A DNA stretch of 8,098 nucleotides, taken from assembly GCA_003564735.1 (NCBI GenBank), contig PXEK01000262.1, positions 1 through 8,098 of the forward strand, given 5' to 3'. The DNA is from Cryomorphaceae bacterium (GTDB lineage Bacteria; Bacteroidota; Bacteroidia; Flavobacteriales_G; Salibacteraceae). Positions 1-6,299 of the stretch are shown here, in pieces. Every line of letters begins with the position of its first letter. Position 1 is the first letter of the stretch. Under the pieces are notes generated by a model that saw only the letters and a program-made list of their open reading frames with translations, made no database searches and was not told where the DNA came from. The position numbers were made by a program, and so were the translations under genes.

Positions 1-517
1 ACCGGCCGAAACGTTAATATGGGCTGCAGGTGTAAAGGGTAAAATTTTAAGCGGTATAGCAGAGGATAGTATAGAAGCCGGGCGCTACCTCACTGATGAA
101 TACAATTTGGTAAAAGGCACGCCTAATATTTATGCGATAGGGGATGTGGCTCTGACCAAAACGGAAGATTATCCCAGCGGGCATCCGCAAGTTGCGCCCA
201 CGGCAATGCAGCAAGGCGTTTGGCTTGGGAAAAATTTGAAGAGAGCGCAACAGGGGAAAGAATTAAAGCCCTTCAAGTATAATGATAAAGGCTCAATGGC
301 TACCGTCGGTCGAAATAAAGCGGTGGTTGATATCAATAAACTACATTTTGCAGGGCTACCGGGCTGGGTAGTTTGGATGTTGGTACACCTGTTGTCATTA
401 GTGGGCTTTAGAAATAAAGTGGTTACGCTCTTGAATTGGATATGGAATTACATTAATTATGACAGGGGAGTACGATTGATCATGAGACCCTTCAAACCTA
501 AATCTTCGGCGTTGTGA
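1..517 (+). CDS. ndh: Type II NADH:quinone oxidoreductase (NDH-2), C-terminal part, 5' truncated by window edge
   Basis: Single-subunit, non-proton-pumping flavoprotein that oxidises NADH and reduces membrane quinone on the cytoplasmic face. The frame is open from base 2 and reads PAETLIWAAGVKG, followed by TPNIYAIGDVA. This is the usual end of the second Rossmann region, with the GD that contacts FAD ribityl/phosphate in this fold. After it come the family-typical YNDKGSMATVGRNKAVVD segment and a hydrophobic, Trp-rich C-terminal part (GLPGWVVWMLVHLLSLVGFRNKVV, then LLNWIWNYI) that anchors NDH-2 enzymes to the membrane. About 171 codons are present, so more than half of a normal protein of roughly 420-440 residues lies upstream. 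The start is not in the window; internal TTG and ATG codons are not real starts. The stop overlaps the next gene by 4 bp (GTGA), which suggests cotranscription. The family call is firm. The quinone type and physiological role are inferred. Confidence 0.93.
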   Translation, partial: PAETLIWAAGVKGKILSGIAEDSIEAGRYLTDEYNLVKGTPNIYAIGDVALTKTEDYPSGHPQVAPTAMQQGVWLGKNLKRAQQGKELKPFKYNDKGSMATVGRNKAVVDINKLHFAGLPGWVVWMLVHLLSLVGFRNKVVTLLNWIWNYINYDRGVRLIMRPFKPKSSAL

Positions 518-1263
518 AAGCAAAAATAGCTTTGGGTGAATCTTTGTATGAGGTTGATTTTTCTGAGCCTATTGATTTGAGCTTGCCTGTGTCTCCAACA
601 GGCCCGGCGGCTTGGTACGTAACTCCACCAACGTTTGAACCGGTAAAAATGGAAGGCTTTGTAGGGTCGGTCAAAGAGGGTGGAAATGTTAATTTTAGAG
701 ATATAAAGTTCAATCCGCACGGACACGGCACACACACCGAGTGTTTGGGTCATATTACAGAGAAAGTTCACTCCGTAAATAACTCTCTCAAGAGTTATAT
801 GATGTTCGCTCGTTTAATTACCGTTACGCCCTTGGAATCGGGAAATGACCGGCAAATTACGGTAGACTGCTTAAATGATATATCCAATACGGATGGTGCT
901 GAGGCTTTGATAATCAGAACCCTTCCTAACACTAAGGAGAAACTGCATAAAAATCATACAGGAACCAATTGGCCGTATTTAACTTCACGCGCTGCCGAGC
1001 GCATCGTTAGTGAAGGTTACTCGCATCTGTTAATTGACATGCCGTCTGTAGATAAAGAAGAAGATGCTGGAAAGCTATCTGCACACAAAATTTTATTTGG
1101 CATTCCGAATAAAATTCGCAAATGCTCGACAATTACAGAAACTATATTTGTGCCTGATTCTGTTGTAGATAGCGTCTATTTACTAAATTTGCAGTGTGCA
1201 AACTTCGAAAATGATGCGACACCCTCGCGACCGGTTTTGCACAGCATAAGAAAAATAGATTAA
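514..1263 (+). CDS. Cyclase family protein (kynurenine formamidase-like metal-dependent hydrolase)
   Basis: A 249-residue protein of the cyclase superfamily (PF04199), which includes bacterial kynurenine formamidase (KynB) and other metal-dependent amidases and lactonases. The fold signature is visible: N-terminal DLSLPVSP (residues 21-28), the metal motif at 69-80 (HGHGTHTECLGH), DMPSVD at 175-180, H191, and E209 in the ITE segment. Classical members read HxGTHxDxPxH. Here Asp is replaced by Glu (E76), the Pro position is occupied by Leu (L78), and the first His of the classical spacing is Gly70, with His at 69 and 71 instead. The protein therefore belongs to a divergent subfamily and the substrate cannot be read from sequence. 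It begins with GTG inside the TGA of the upstream NDH-2 gene, and no better start is seen. An Lrp/AsnC gene follows after 17 bp. Kynurenine formamidase activity is possible but unproven. Confidence 0.85.
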   Translation: MKAKIALGESLYEVDFSEPIDLSLPVSPTGPAAWYVTPPTFEPVKMEGFVGSVKEGGNVNFRDIKFNPHGHGTHTECLGHITEKVHSVNNSLKSYMMFARLITVTPLESGNDRQITVDCLNDISNTDGAEALIIRTLPNTKEKLHKNHTGTNWPYLTSRAAERIVSEGYSHLLIDMPSVDKEEDAGKLSAHKILFGIPNKIRKCSTITETIFVPDSVVDSVYLLNLQCANFENDATPSRPVLHSIRKID

Positions 1264-1280
1264 CTTTTATTGATACATCC

Positions 1281-1745
1281 ATGAAGCCAATAGACGATAT
1301 AGACAGGAAAATATTGAGGATTTTACAAGATAATGGTAGAATGACGAACTTGAACCTGTCTAAGGAAGTGGGACTTTCACCTGCTCCCACCCTTGAGCGC
1401 GTTCGTAAACTGGAAAACAAAGGCTATATTCGTGGATATAATGCCGATTTAGACCCCGTAAAACTGGGCCTGAACCTAAAAGTTATTATTCAAATATCAC
1501 TTATTAGACAAATAGATAACGCCGTTCAAAAATTTGTAGATCAAATCATGGATATTGATGAGGTGATAGAGTGTCAGCAAATTACGGGCGATTACGATTA
1601 TTATATTAAAGTTCTTGTGAGCGATATTGCCGCTTATGACAAGCTGGTCAATGATAAGTTGAGTAAAATTGAGGAAATAGCCCAAATGCGTTCAAGCGTC
1701 ATTCTTTCTACCGTGAAAAGTGTTTCATCCGTTCCCATCAAATAA
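1281..1745 (+). CDS. Lrp/AsnC family transcriptional regulator
   Basis: A 154-residue feast/famine regulator. The N-terminal winged helix-turn-helix spans about residues 4-60: IDDIDRKILRILQDNGR, then LSKEVGLSPAPTLERVRKLE, the recognition region, then GYIRGYNADLDP, the wing. The C-terminal RAM (ligand-binding, oligomerisation) domain covers about 65-145 and includes GDYDYYIKV, the usual GxYDY turn that lies near the effector pocket in the family. Length is typical. These proteins form dimers or octamers, bind DNA and often respond to amino acids. The ATG at 1281 places the start 17 bp after the cyclase stop and gives the standard N-terminus. No Shine-Dalgarno is apparent. Its place within a tight + strand row suggests that it is cotranscribed with, and may regulate, the cyclase or other local genes. 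That target assignment is inference, and no operator was found in the row. Confidence 0.95.
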   Translation: MKPIDDIDRKILRILQDNGRMTNLNLSKEVGLSPAPTLERVRKLENKGYIRGYNADLDPVKLGLNLKVIIQISLIRQIDNAVQKFVDQIMDIDEVIECQQITGDYDYYIKVLVSDIAAYDKLVNDKLSKIEEIAQMRSSVILSTVKSVSSVPIK

Positions 1746-1758
1746 AATCATAACTCTT

Positions 1759-2112
1759 TTGAATATTGCAGAAGTCAGAGAGTATTGTTTGGCTAAGAAA
1801 GGCGCGGAAGAATCCATGCCCTTTGATGATCAAGTTTTGGTCTTCAAGGTCATGAATAAAATTTTTGCAGCATGTGATATTGACGCTTTTGAAAGTGTAA
1901 ACTTGAAATGTGACCCCGAGAGAGCTATAGAGCTCAGGGAAAAGTATCGCGGAATCAACCCCGGGTATCACACGAATAAAAAGCACTGGAATACCGTTGA
2001 ACAAGACGGCAGCGTCCCCGATGATTTGGTGCGGAATTTAATCGATCATTCCTACGATTTAGTTGTACGTGGTTTACCTTTGTACAAACAAAATCAGCTG
2101 AAGGAGCAATAA
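1759..2112 (+). CDS. MmcQ/YjbR family DNA-binding-like protein
   Basis: A small protein of the MmcQ/YjbR family (CyaY-like fold, double-wing DNA-binding type). Members bind nucleic acid in the few cases examined, but the cellular role is generally unknown. Recognisable segments are NIAEVREYCLAKKGAEESMPF at the N-terminus, VLVFKVMNKIFAACDID, SVNLKCDPERAIELREKY, NPGYHTNKKHWNTV and VPDDLVRNLIDHSYDLVV. I chose TTG at 1759: it gives 117 residues and puts the family's usual beginning right at the start. It also leaves a 13-bp gap after the Lrp gene. The frame is open further upstream to a GTG at 1720, which would overlap the regulator by 26 bp and add MFHPFPSNKIITL, a stretch with no family match that I recall. 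There is no ATG near the start. It is the last gene of the row; no clear terminator follows in the 199 bp before the next gene. Confidence 0.88.
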   Translation: MNIAEVREYCLAKKGAEESMPFDDQVLVFKVMNKIFAACDIDAFESVNLKCDPERAIELREKYRGINPGYHTNKKHWNTVEQDGSVPDDLVRNLIDHSYDLVVRGLPLYKQNQLKEQ

Positions 2113-2311
2113 CCGATAATTTTTTGGAGTCTTTTGTAATCTTAGAAAACGGGACTTGGTAGCGATTTTGTTAAATCTCTTTTTTTGGTCTATGGGTTAC
2201 AATATAGCTATTCGGCCTAATAATGTATAGAGAAGAGACGATCAAAACGTATTTTTACGATGTTGCTTTGATTATCAATTAAAACACGTGTTACTGAATT
2301 AAAATTTAATA

Positions 2312-2917
2312 ATGAATCATCCTTATTTTAGAGCATTAATCAGATATTTTTTACAAGGTCTGGTACTTATTACACCGGTAGCTATTACGGTGTACATCAT
2401 AGTTCAGGCCTTTTTCATAATTGATGACTTGTTGCCCTTTGACCTCTTCCCGGGAGCAGGACTTCTCATCATTTTTGGTTTGGTGACTTTTTTGGGTTTT
2501 GCAGGTAACACTATTGTGGGACGCCCCATAAAAGCGTTGTTCAATGAACTACTCAACAAAGCGCCCGTAGTAAAAAGCATTTATACAACAATCGCCGATT
2601 TATTTACATCCATTTTAGGGCAAAAGAAAAAGTTCACCGAACCGGTTTTAGTAAAGCTCAGTGCCGAATCCAATTTGGAAAGGCTGGGCTTTGTCACACA
2701 AACCGATTTGAATGAACTAGGAATCAGCCCCAACAAAGTAGCTGTTTATTTACCTCATTCTTACAACTTTTCGGGTAATTTATTTATCGTCGATCAACGC
2801 AACGTTACCCCGCTCAACGCAAAGTCTGCTGAAGTGATGAAGTTTATTGTTTCTGGTGGTGTCACCACATTAGCCGAGGCGAGAAGGGAAATTAGAGAGA
2901 ATGAAGAAAACCTCTGA
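2312..2917 (+). CDS. DUF502 family membrane protein
   Basis: A 201-residue inner-membrane protein of the DUF502 family, whose function is not established. Two membrane helices are evident, at about residues 12-37 (with the family's GLVLITPVAITVYI element) and 47-69 (ending GNTIVGRP). These are followed by the conserved APVVKSIYTTIADLF segment (84-98) and a C-terminal soluble domain. That domain contains VAVYLPHSYNFSGNLFIV and MKFIVSGGV, both characteristic of the family. The ATG at 2312 gives the canonical N-terminus. Upstream, 2113-2311 holds no gene; the nearest promoter-like string is TTGCTTTG at 2263-2270, one mismatch from the phylum's -7 consensus and without a convincing -33 element. 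The stop overlaps the transporter gene by 17 bp, so the two are probably translated from one mRNA. Confidence 0.92.
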   Translation: MNHPYFRALIRYFLQGLVLITPVAITVYIIVQAFFIIDDLLPFDLFPGAGLLIIFGLVTFLGFAGNTIVGRPIKALFNELLNKAPVVKSIYTTIADLFTSILGQKKKFTEPVLVKLSAESNLERLGFVTQTDLNELGISPNKVAVYLPHSYNFSGNLFIVDQRNVTPLNAKSAEVMKFIVSGGVTTLAEARREIRENEENL

Positions 2918-3830
2918 TATCAAGGAGCAGTTACTACTCCATTTAATAATTTTGATTTGGGGTTTCACGGGCATTCTTGGAAAGGTCATTGAATTACCCT
3001 CTACAGATATTGTTTGGTACCGTATGCTCATCGCTTTTCTCGGTATTTTCATTTGGCTTAAGGTCATAAAGTTTGATATTCGCGTATCCACAAAAACACT
3101 ACTACTTTACCTTGGCATCGGCCTAATCGTTGCCCTGCATTGGGTTACATTTTTTTATGCCATCAAAGTGTCCACAGTGAGTGTGGCCTTAGCTACTTTG
3201 GCCTCAGCAACCTTATTTACCTCATTTTTAGAGCCTCTATTTTTTAAAAAGCGCATTGTTTTTTACGAGGTGATTTTTGGTTTTTGTGTCATCGCGGGGC
3301 TCCTCATGATTTTCAACTTTGAAACTGAATATGCTTTGGGAATTTTGGTGGCGTTACTCAGCGCATTCTTAGCCTCATTATTTACGGTGATTAACGGAAA
3401 ACTCGTCAATAAGGGAGCAAAGCCCAGAGTAATGACACTCTACGAAATGCTGGGAGGTTTTATCGGTATTTCGATTTATTACTCCGTTGCGGGTGATTTC
3501 ACCATATTGGAAGGTTTTCCCGCGCCGAAAGATATATTTTACCTGCTGCTCTTGGGATTGGTTTGCACCGCATTTGCCTTTTTAATTAGTATTGACGTAA
3601 TGCGCGTATTATCACCTTTTACGGTGAGTATCAGCATCAATATGGAACCCGTTTACTCTATCATTTTGGCACTTCTCATTTTTGGCGATGATGAAAAAAT
3701 GTCTCTCGGTTTTTATGCCGGAGCGTTGTTAATTATGGCCACCATTCTCATAAACGCAGTATTGAAGCGCTACATGAAAAAGAGAAAAGAGCGAGGAAAA
3801 GCAGCGTCACACAAACATCAAAAATTATGA
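2901..3830 (+). CDS. EamA/DMT superfamily transporter
   Basis: A 309-residue inner-membrane permease of the drug/metabolite transporter superfamily with two EamA repeats, at about residues 10-138 and 150-288, together giving around ten hydrophobic helices. The start of the first repeat has the familiar pattern: LILIWGFTGILGKVIELPS, then WYRMLIAFLGIFIWLK. A later glutamate-containing motif (SINMEPVYSIILALLIFGDD) matches the typical end of the second repeat. The tail is short and strongly basic (LKRYMKKRKERGK), as expected for a cytoplasmic C-terminus. Substrates in this superfamily range over amino acids, purines, nucleotide sugars and drugs, and nothing here fixes the substrate. The ATG lies inside the last codons of the DUF502 gene (17-bp overlap), so translational coupling is likely. 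The next gene, gpsA, is convergent and 54 bp away. Confidence 0.93.
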   Translation: MKKTSDIKEQLLLHLIILIWGFTGILGKVIELPSTDIVWYRMLIAFLGIFIWLKVIKFDIRVSTKTLLLYLGIGLIVALHWVTFFYAIKVSTVSVALATLASATLFTSFLEPLFFKKRIVFYEVIFGFCVIAGLLMIFNFETEYALGILVALLSAFLASLFTVINGKLVNKGAKPRVMTLYEMLGGFIGISIYYSVAGDFTILEGFPAPKDIFYLLLLGLVCTAFAFLISIDVMRVLSPFTVSISINMEPVYSIILALLIFGDDEKMSLGFYAGALLIMATILINAVLKRYMKKRKERGKAASHKHQKL

Positions 3831-3884
3831 TTTGATTTTTTTGGTCAGAGCCCACAACCCAATGAGTAATAATACAAGAAAGAA
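3825..3884 (-). other. In-frame hydrophobic reading frame directly after the gpsA stop codon
   Basis: Reading the - strand on from the gpsA TAA (3887-3885) in the same frame gives nineteen sense codons, FFLVLLLIGLWALTKKIKS, and then a second TAA (3827-3825). The stretch looks like one membrane helix followed by a basic tail, much like a tail anchor or the end of a small membrane protein. It has no ATG, GTG or TTG at its beginning and it overlaps the last codons of the convergent transporter. It could be a readthrough extension, the remnant of a small membrane protein gene, or chance in an AT-rich gap. I do not claim it is translated. Confidence 0.2.
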
Positions 3885-4889
3885 TTATGAAAGTTTATCC
3901 GCAAGAATACTCGTTTCAATAACCGGACTGATACGCTCGTAGATGATATTATAAACAGCGTCGCATATGGGCAATTCCACATCAAATTTTTCATTTATTT
4001 TCTTGATGCTTTTTACGGCGTAGTAACCCTCGGCAATCATTTCCATTTCAAGTTGTGCCGTTTTCACTGAATAACCCTTACCCAGCATGAACCCGAAAGT
4101 GCGGTTTCTTGAAAATTTACTGTACGCGGTAACCAGCAAGTCGCCAATGTAGGCAGATGTGAGAACGTCTCGATGTATAGGGTTTACGGCATCTATAAAA
4201 CGCTCAGCCTCTTGGATGGCATTGGATATAAGCACGGCTTGGAAATTATCACCGTACCCCAAGCCCGCATAAATACCGGAGGCAATGGCGTATACATTTT
4301 TCAAAACTGCTGAAAGTTCCGTACCGAATAAATCATCTGAAGTTGAGGTTTTGATATACCTGCAACTTACCATATCGGCAAAGGTTTTGGCCACAGCCTC
4401 GTCGGGACAAGCAATAGTGAGGTACGAAAGTCTTTCCAAGGCCACCTCTTCAGCGTGACAAGGGCCGGAAATCATGGCTATTTTTTCGTAGGGTACACGA
4501 AACGTTTTGTGAAAGTATCGGGCCGGGATAGCGTGGTACTCAGGAATGATTCCTTTTATGGCTGATACAATCACTTTGTCCTTAATGAGCTCTTGAGGGA
4601 ATTCGTGAAATAAGTCGTAAACAAAAGCCGATGGAGTAGCCATGACCAAAACGTCGGAGTCAGAGATAATTTTCGTTAAATCGGTACTGATGGTGATTTT
4701 ATCAGTATTGTATTCTACAGATTGAAGGTACTTCGGGTTATGGCGGTATTTCATGATGTGCTCAACACTTTTTTCATTGCGCATCCACCAATTCACGTTG
4801 TCCAAGTTATTGGTTAACATCTTTACGATGGCCGAGGCCCAACTTCCCCCGCCAATAACGGCTACATTGTTTTCTTTTCCCAAATCCAA
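3885..4889 (-). CDS. gpsA: NAD(P)H-dependent glycerol-3-phosphate dehydrogenase
   Basis: Cytosolic enzyme that reduces dihydroxyacetone phosphate to sn-glycerol-3-phosphate, the backbone of phospholipids. The 334-residue protein has the expected length. The N-terminal Rossmann loop is GGGSWASA (residues 13-20). SAIKGI carries Lys111, and ISGPCHAEEV follows at 139-148. TELSAVLKNVYAIASG carries Lys196, equivalent to the conserved catalytic lysine of the family. Then come YGDNFQAVLI and the GDLLVTAYSKFSRNRTFG segment (248-265), whose arginines bind substrate phosphate. No ATG exists near the N-terminus and the upstream frame has no other good start. TTG at 4889 is the best choice, with a second TTG at 4883 possible. 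A perfect -7 box lies only about 15 bp upstream, implying a very short leader. It is transcribed alone, convergent with the transporter and divergent from the acyl-CoA dehydrogenase. Confidence 0.95.
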   Translation of the reverse strand: MDLGKENNVAVIGGGSWASAIVKMLTNNLDNVNWWMRNEKSVEHIMKYRHNPKYLQSVEYNTDKITISTDLTKIISDSDVLVMATPSAFVYDLFHEFPQELIKDKVIVSAIKGIIPEYHAIPARYFHKTFRVPYEKIAMISGPCHAEEVALERLSYLTIACPDEAVAKTFADMVSCRYIKTSTSDDLFGTELSAVLKNVYAIASGIYAGLGYGDNFQAVLISNAIQEAERFIDAVNPIHRDVLTSAYIGDLLVTAYSKFSRNRTFGFMLGKGYSVKTAQLEMEMIAEGYYAVKSIKKINEKFDVELPICDAVYNIIYERISPVIETSILADKLS

Positions 4890-4903
4890 AAAATTTTGTG
4901 ATA

Positions 4904-4911
4904 CAAAGATA
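4904..4911 (-). promoter_or_regulatory. Candidate Bacteroidetes -7 promoter element for gpsA
   Basis: On the - strand this reads TATCTTTG, a perfect match to the TAnnTTTG element recognised by the Bacteroidetes primary sigma factor. A possible -33 element is TTA at 4934-4932, one mismatch from TTG, with a 20-nt spacer. The expected transcript start is about 5-7 nt downstream, near 4898. That leaves a leader of only around 10 nt before the TTG start at 4889, so initiation without a Shine-Dalgarno sequence would be needed. Confidence 0.5.
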
Positions 4912-4960
4912 CAACATCTCGGGGGTTCACGTAACTCTATTGACGTTCCTATACAAAGGA

Positions 4961-4976
4961 ATTGTACTTGAACAAT
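4961..4976. promoter_or_regulatory. 16-bp inverted repeat in the gpsA / acyl-CoA dehydrogenase divergent region
   Basis: The string ATTGTACTTGAACAAT is an imperfect palindrome of the form ATTGTnCnnGnACAAT (12 of 16 positions symmetric). It sits 39 bp upstream of the -7 box of the acyl-CoA dehydrogenase and about 50 bp upstream of the gpsA box. An operator for a dimeric regulator is possible. Palindromes this short and AT-rich also occur by chance, and no second copy was seen. Confidence 0.25.
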
Positions 4977-5015
4977 ACCGTGTGAAATACTGTTTTTAAA
5001 GTGATGGTTAAGACG

Positions 5016-5023
5016 TACCTTTG
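5016..5023 (+). promoter_or_regulatory. Candidate -7 promoter element for the acyl-CoA dehydrogenase
   Basis: TACCTTTG is a perfect match to TAnnTTTG and lies 26 bp before the ATG at 5050. That would give a leader of about 20 nt. The -33 position, about 19 nt upstream, is a T-run (around 4993-4997) rather than TTG, so the upstream element is weak. Perfect -7 agreement and good placement make this the likeliest promoter in the region. Confidence 0.5.
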
Positions 5024-5049
5024 GCGTTCAATTCTAAGATAAATTATAT

Positions 5050-6225
5050 ATGGCTGATCAGTATAAAGCACACGACTACTATTTAATGGACGAATTCCTC
5101 AGTGATGAACAAAAGTTGATTAGAGATTCGTTGAGAGCGTACTTGAAAAAAGAAGTATCACCTATAATAGAGGATTATTATGAAAGAGCTGACTTCCCGA
5201 ATCAAATTTTAAGCGGACTAGGTGAGCACGGCTGTTTTGGGCCTTACATACCCGAAGAGTACGGTGGTGCGGGACTCGATCAAATTACTTACGGGTTACT
5301 GATGCAAGAACTGGAAAGGGTAGATTCGGGAGTGCGTTCGACCGCCTCAGTGCAGTCATCTTTGGTGATGTATCCTATTTTTAAATACGGCTCTGAAGAA
5401 CAAAAGAAAAAATACCTTCCCAAATTGGCCACCGGTGAAATGATGGGATGTTTCGGGTTAACGGAACCTGATTACGGCTCTAACCCGGGCGGAATGCTAT
5501 CTAATTTTAAAGAGGATGGTGACCACGTTATTTTGAACGGCTCAAAAATGTGGATTTCCAACGCCACCTTTGCAGATATTGCCGTGGTTTGGGCAAAAAA
5601 TGAGGAAGGAAGAATTTACGGACTTGTCGTGGAACGTGGAATGGAAGGGTTCGAAACCCCCGAAATGAAAGGGAAACATTCTTTGAGAGCCAGCGCTACA
5701 GGTGAGCTGTTGTTTACTGATGTAAAAGTGCCAAAAACCAATATTCTACCCGGTAAATCGGGTTTGGGAGCTCCGTTATCGTGTCTGGATTCGGCTCGTT
5801 ACGGCATTGCCTGGGGAGCCATTGGTGCTGCCTTGGATTGTTACGATAGTGCCTTGAGGTACTCTTTAGAACGCACTCAATTTGACCAACCCATAGGGGG
5901 CTTCCAATTGCAGCAAAAAAAGTTGGCAGAAATGATTACGGAAATTACAAAAGCACAACTGTTTACTTATCGCTTAGGTCAACTCAGAAATGAAGGTCGG
6001 GCCACAACCGCACAAATTTCTATGGCAAAACGCAATAATGTGAAAATGGCCATAGATATCGCCAGAGAATCTCGACAAATTCACGGTGCAATGGGTATTA
6101 CCAATGAATATCCCTGCATGAGGCACATGGCCAATTTGGAATCGGTAATTACCTATGAAGGTACGCATGACATTCACCTTTTAATTACGGGCATGGATAT
6201 TACCGGAATACCGGCATTCAAATAA
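5050..6225 (+). CDS. gcdH: Acyl-CoA dehydrogenase, glutaryl-CoA dehydrogenase type
   Basis: FAD enzyme of the acyl-CoA dehydrogenase superfamily, 391 residues, full length. The sequence follows glutaryl-CoA dehydrogenase closely: ELERVDSGVRS (87-97), SVQSSLVMYPIFKYGSEEQ (100-118), GCFGLTEPDYGSNPGG (133-148), the KMWISN segment, KGKHSLRASATGE, ARYGIAWGAIGAA, and VITYEGTHDIHLLITG (366-381). E370 falls exactly where the catalytic base of the human enzyme lies. R96 corresponds to the arginine that binds the substrate gamma-carboxylate, and E89 and Y369 match residues that, as I recall, separate decarboxylating from non-decarboxylating enzymes. I therefore expect conversion of glutaryl-CoA to crotonyl-CoA and CO2 in lysine or tryptophan breakdown, passing electrons to ETF. 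One difference is Asn145, where the human enzyme has Asp (GSDP). The ATG start has a -7 box 26 bp upstream, and the gene is monocistronic, ending before a strong hairpin. The superfamily is certain; substrate is probable. Confidence 0.93.
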   Translation: MADQYKAHDYYLMDEFLSDEQKLIRDSLRAYLKKEVSPIIEDYYERADFPNQILSGLGEHGCFGPYIPEEYGGAGLDQITYGLLMQELERVDSGVRSTASVQSSLVMYPIFKYGSEEQKKKYLPKLATGEMMGCFGLTEPDYGSNPGGMLSNFKEDGDHVILNGSKMWISNATFADIAVVWAKNEEGRIYGLVVERGMEGFETPEMKGKHSLRASATGELLFTDVKVPKTNILPGKSGLGAPLSCLDSARYGIAWGAIGAALDCYDSALRYSLERTQFDQPIGGFQLQQKKLAEMITEITKAQLFTYRLGQLRNEGRATTAQISMAKRNNVKMAIDIARESRQIHGAMGITNEYPCMRHMANLESVITYEGTHDIHLLITGMDITGIPAFK

Positions 6226-6257
6226 AAGGGATAGAGATTTAACTTAGGAAATTATAA

Positions 6258-6299
6258 AAAACGGGTGGAATAGTATTTCAGTACTATTTTACCCGTTTT
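6258..6299. terminator. Bidirectional intrinsic terminator between convergent genes
   Basis: An 18-bp stem (6258-6275 with 6282-6299) closes a six-base loop, TTTCAG. The core is AAAACGGGT / ACCCGTTTT plus AATAGTA / TACTATT. In + strand RNA the two central pairs are G-U wobbles; in - strand RNA the same positions become A-C mismatches. A run of six T follows the hairpin on the - strand (CCCGTTTTTTAT), while the + strand has only four. It lies 33 bp after the acyl-CoA dehydrogenase stop and includes the last codons and TAG stop of the polyprenyl synthase, so it probably ends transcription from both sides. Confidence 0.88.

Noticed and set aside
457..771. Open frame on the - strand opposite the NDH-2 end and cyclase start
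   Set aside because: It lies antisense to two well-supported genes, has unusual composition (Arg/Trp/Cys-rich) and resembles no family. It is a shadow of the real frames.
1142..1420. Open frame on the - strand across the cyclase-Lrp junction
   Set aside because: Antisense to conserved coding sequence on both sides and no recognisable domain.
1720..1758. GTG 1720 as the start of the MmcQ/YjbR protein
   Set aside because: It adds 13 residues without family similarity and needs a 26-bp overlap with the regulator; TTG 1759 begins at the conserved N-terminus.
1738..2004. Open frame on the - strand opposite the MmcQ/YjbR gene
   Set aside because: The + strand frame has clear family segments; the antisense frame has none.
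2223..2282. 19-residue + strand open frame starting ATG in the gap before the DUF502 gene
   Set aside because: Very short, with no hydrophobic or conserved pattern and no initiation signal. Expected by chance in a 199-bp gap.
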